Assembly (NCBI GenBank): GCA_018822835.1
Contig: JAHJJO010000102.1
Coordinates: forward strand, 1-13,262
DNA length: 13,262 bases
Origin: Patescibacteria group bacterium
Lineage (GTDB): Bacteria > Patescibacteriota > Patescibacteriia > Patescibacteriales > JAHJJO01
Direction of reading: 5' to 3'
The notes beneath the pieces are model-generated. The model did not search any database. It was not told the origin of the DNA and saw only the letters and a program-made list of their open reading frames with translations. Shown here in pieces: positions 12,186 through 13,262 of the stretch (position 1 is the first letter of the stretch; each line of letters opens with the position of its first letter). The position numbers were made by a program, and so were the translations under genes.

Positions 12186-12242
12186 ATTGAAAATTAAATC
12201 ATTGAAAATTGTTTGATAATTGAAAATTGATAATTGAAAATT
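12186..12242. repeat. Four copies of ATTGAAAATT at the rplK-insertion junction
   Basis: The decamer occurs at 12186, 12201, 12219 and 12233, spaced 15, 18 and 14 bases apart, and the last copy overlaps the rplK stop codon. This AT-rich cluster marks the upstream border of the accessory block inside the ribosomal operon. Confidence 0.75.
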
Positions 12243-12660
12243 ATTTCACTTCTACCCCCATCTGCTTTGCCGTGCCTTCAACTATCCGCATAGCCATTTC
12301 AACATCATCAGTGTTTAAGTCAGGCAATTTAATTTCAGCGATTTCTTTTAATTGATCTTTAGTAAGCGAACCAACTTTATCTGTCAAAGGATTGCCTGCT
12401 CCTTTTTTTATTTTAGCATATTTTTTAATCAGTTCTGCGGCTGGCGATGTTTTCATTACAAAATCATAAGTTCTGTCTTCATAAACCGTAATTTCCACAG
12501 GAATAATATCTCCCATTTTATTTTTGGAAGCATCATTGAATTTGGTGCAAAATTCTTGAATATTAAGCCCATGCTGTCCTAATGCAGGACCAACAGGTGG
12601 GGCAGGATTTGCTTGACCTGCGGGAATTTGTAACTTAATGTTTGTTAGTATTTTTTTCAT
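12241..12660 (-). CDS. rplK: 50S ribosomal protein L11
   Basis: The 139-residue protein is L11, which binds the GTPase-centre region of 23S rRNA and contacts elongation factors. The N-terminal proline-rich hinge is intact ([20 protein letters not shown], 13-32). The C-terminal rRNA-binding domain ([18 protein letters not shown], then [20 protein letters not shown]) is also intact. The length is normal. It begins 10 bases after the nusG stop, so the two are one transcript. No strong Shine-Dalgarno site precedes it. The usual partner rplA does not follow directly. Confidence 0.97.
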   Translation of the reverse strand: MKKILTNIKLQIPAGQANPAPPVGPALGQHGLNIQEFCTKFNDASKNKMGDIIPVEITVYEDRTYDFVMKTSPAAELIKKYAKIKKGAGNPLTDKVGSLTKDQLKEIAEIKLPDLNTDDVEMAMRIVEGTAKQMGVEVK

Positions 12661-12670
12661 AAATTATAAT

Positions 12671-13216
12671 TTATATCTTCTTAATTTGTAAAAAGTCAAG
12701 TTCAACCGGCGTTTCTCGTCCAAACATAGAAACCAAAACTTTAATTCTTCCTTTAGCTTCGTCAATATTATCAACTTTTCCGTCCATATTTTTAAACGGA
12801 CCATCTATTATTTTAACTTGCGCGCCAACCGCAACATCAATTTTATATTTTGGTTCTTCAACGCCCATTCTTTTTTGCAACACTTCAATTTCTGCTTGGC
12901 TTATTGGTGTTGGAGTAATGCCAGCGCCAATAAATCCGGTAACATTTGGAGTGTTTCGAACAACATACCATGAATAATCCGTTACAATCATTTCAATTAA
13001 AACATACCCTGGAAATATTTTTTCTTCAACAGTTTTACGTTTTCCATTTTTGATTTTAACTTTTCTTTCAGTCGGAACTAAAATATTAAAAATTTTATCT
13101 TCTACATCCATTGAATCTACTCTTTGTTTTAAATTTTGGACAACATTTTCTTCATATCCAGAATATGTATGAAGGACATACCATTGCCTGCCCAAATCTA
13201 AATTTTGTTTAGCCAT
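12671..13216 (-). CDS. nusG: Transcription elongation/antitermination factor NusG
   Basis: The 181-residue NusG binds RNA polymerase to raise processivity and couples it with the ribosome or Rho. The NGN domain covers about 10-105 (RQWYVLHTYSGYEENV, FPGYVLIEM, VVRNTPNVTGFIG). A linker then leads to the KOW domain at about 125-181 (GAQVKIIDGPFKNMDGKV, MFGRETPVELDF). The length is typical and there is no inserted domain. It is the first gene of the nusG-rplK unit seen here. The usual secE would lie beyond the right edge, separated by the hairpin at 13230-13253. Confidence 0.97.
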   Translation of the reverse strand: MAKQNLDLGRQWYVLHTYSGYEENVVQNLKQRVDSMDVEDKIFNILVPTERKVKIKNGKRKTVEEKIFPGYVLIEMIVTDYSWYVVRNTPNVTGFIGAGITPTPISQAEIEVLQKRMGVEEPKYKIDVAVGAQVKIIDGPFKNMDGKVDNIDEAKGRIKVLVSMFGRETPVELDFLQIKKI

Positions 13217-13229
13217 AAATAGTTAATTA

Positions 13230-13253
13230 AAAACCGCCCTCTCGGACAGTTTT
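13230..13253 (-). terminator. Hairpin terminator or attenuator upstream of nusG
   Basis: On the minus strand AAAACTGTCC pairs with GGGCGGTTTT (10 bp, two G-U) around a GAGA tetraloop, followed by TTTTTAATT, only 14 bases before the nusG ATG. It either ends the preceding gene's transcript or attenuates entry into nusG-rplK. No promoter is visible between it and nusG, which favours partial read-through. Confidence 0.65.
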
Positions 13254-13262
13254 ATATTATTA

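Overview
The window looks like a piece of an AT-rich Patescibacteria (Candidate Phyla Radiation) genome, probably of the Parcubacteria type. This is inferred from the gene content: a Mur ligase with a long membrane N-terminus, a DUF5652-like membrane protein, RhuM, KilA-N, Bro-N and DinD-type proteins, and weak or absent Shine-Dalgarno sites. TAA, TAG and TGA all end genes here, so the code appears standard. Every protein gene reads on the minus strand. The one clear plus-strand unit is an RNA locus at about 8870-9150.

From right to left (the direction of transcription): a terminator-like hairpin, then nusG and rplK. Next comes a roughly 2.4-kb block that splits rplK from rplA. The block holds a C39-type peptidase-like gene with an in-frame TAG, an AlbA_2/GHKL ATP-binding protein, and a small GxxExxY nuclease-like gene bounded by inverted copies of a 39-bp repeat. 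rplA follows. From 8793 to 9206 lies the RNA locus: a strong sigma70-like promoter, a short leader ending in a hairpin terminator, an unusual long-variable-arm tRNA with anticodon GCG and an 8+4 bp acceptor/T arrangement, and a second terminator.

Left of this are a family 2 glycosyltransferase, a DUF5652-like membrane protein overlapping an alpha/beta hydrolase, a KilA-N protein, two very small ORFs (one an AbrB-type fragment behind an operator-like palindrome), a YdcF/SanA-type protein, RhuM, a membrane MurF-like ligase, a dinD pseudogene with two nonsense codons, a Bro-N/DinD protein with a probable frameshifted tail, and the start of an unidentified gene at the left edge.

Three features stand out. 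(1) The first ~17 nt of the tRNA transcript's leader are complementary to the tRNA's own anticodon arm (17 of 20 identical over 8904-8923 versus 9044-9063, 19 of 20 pairable with G-U), with a terminator between them. This could be a self-regulating or anticodon-masking RNA, or a decayed inverted tRNA duplication. (2) Several genes (murF-like, hydrolase, glycosyltransferase) carry palindromic repeats inserted in frame, similar in behaviour to Rickettsia palindromic elements. (3) The normally tight rplK-rplA pair is split by accessory, repeat-flanked genes. Phage-antirepressor-type DNA-binding proteins (Bro-N, DinD, RhuM, KilA-N) are also unusually concentrated in the left half.
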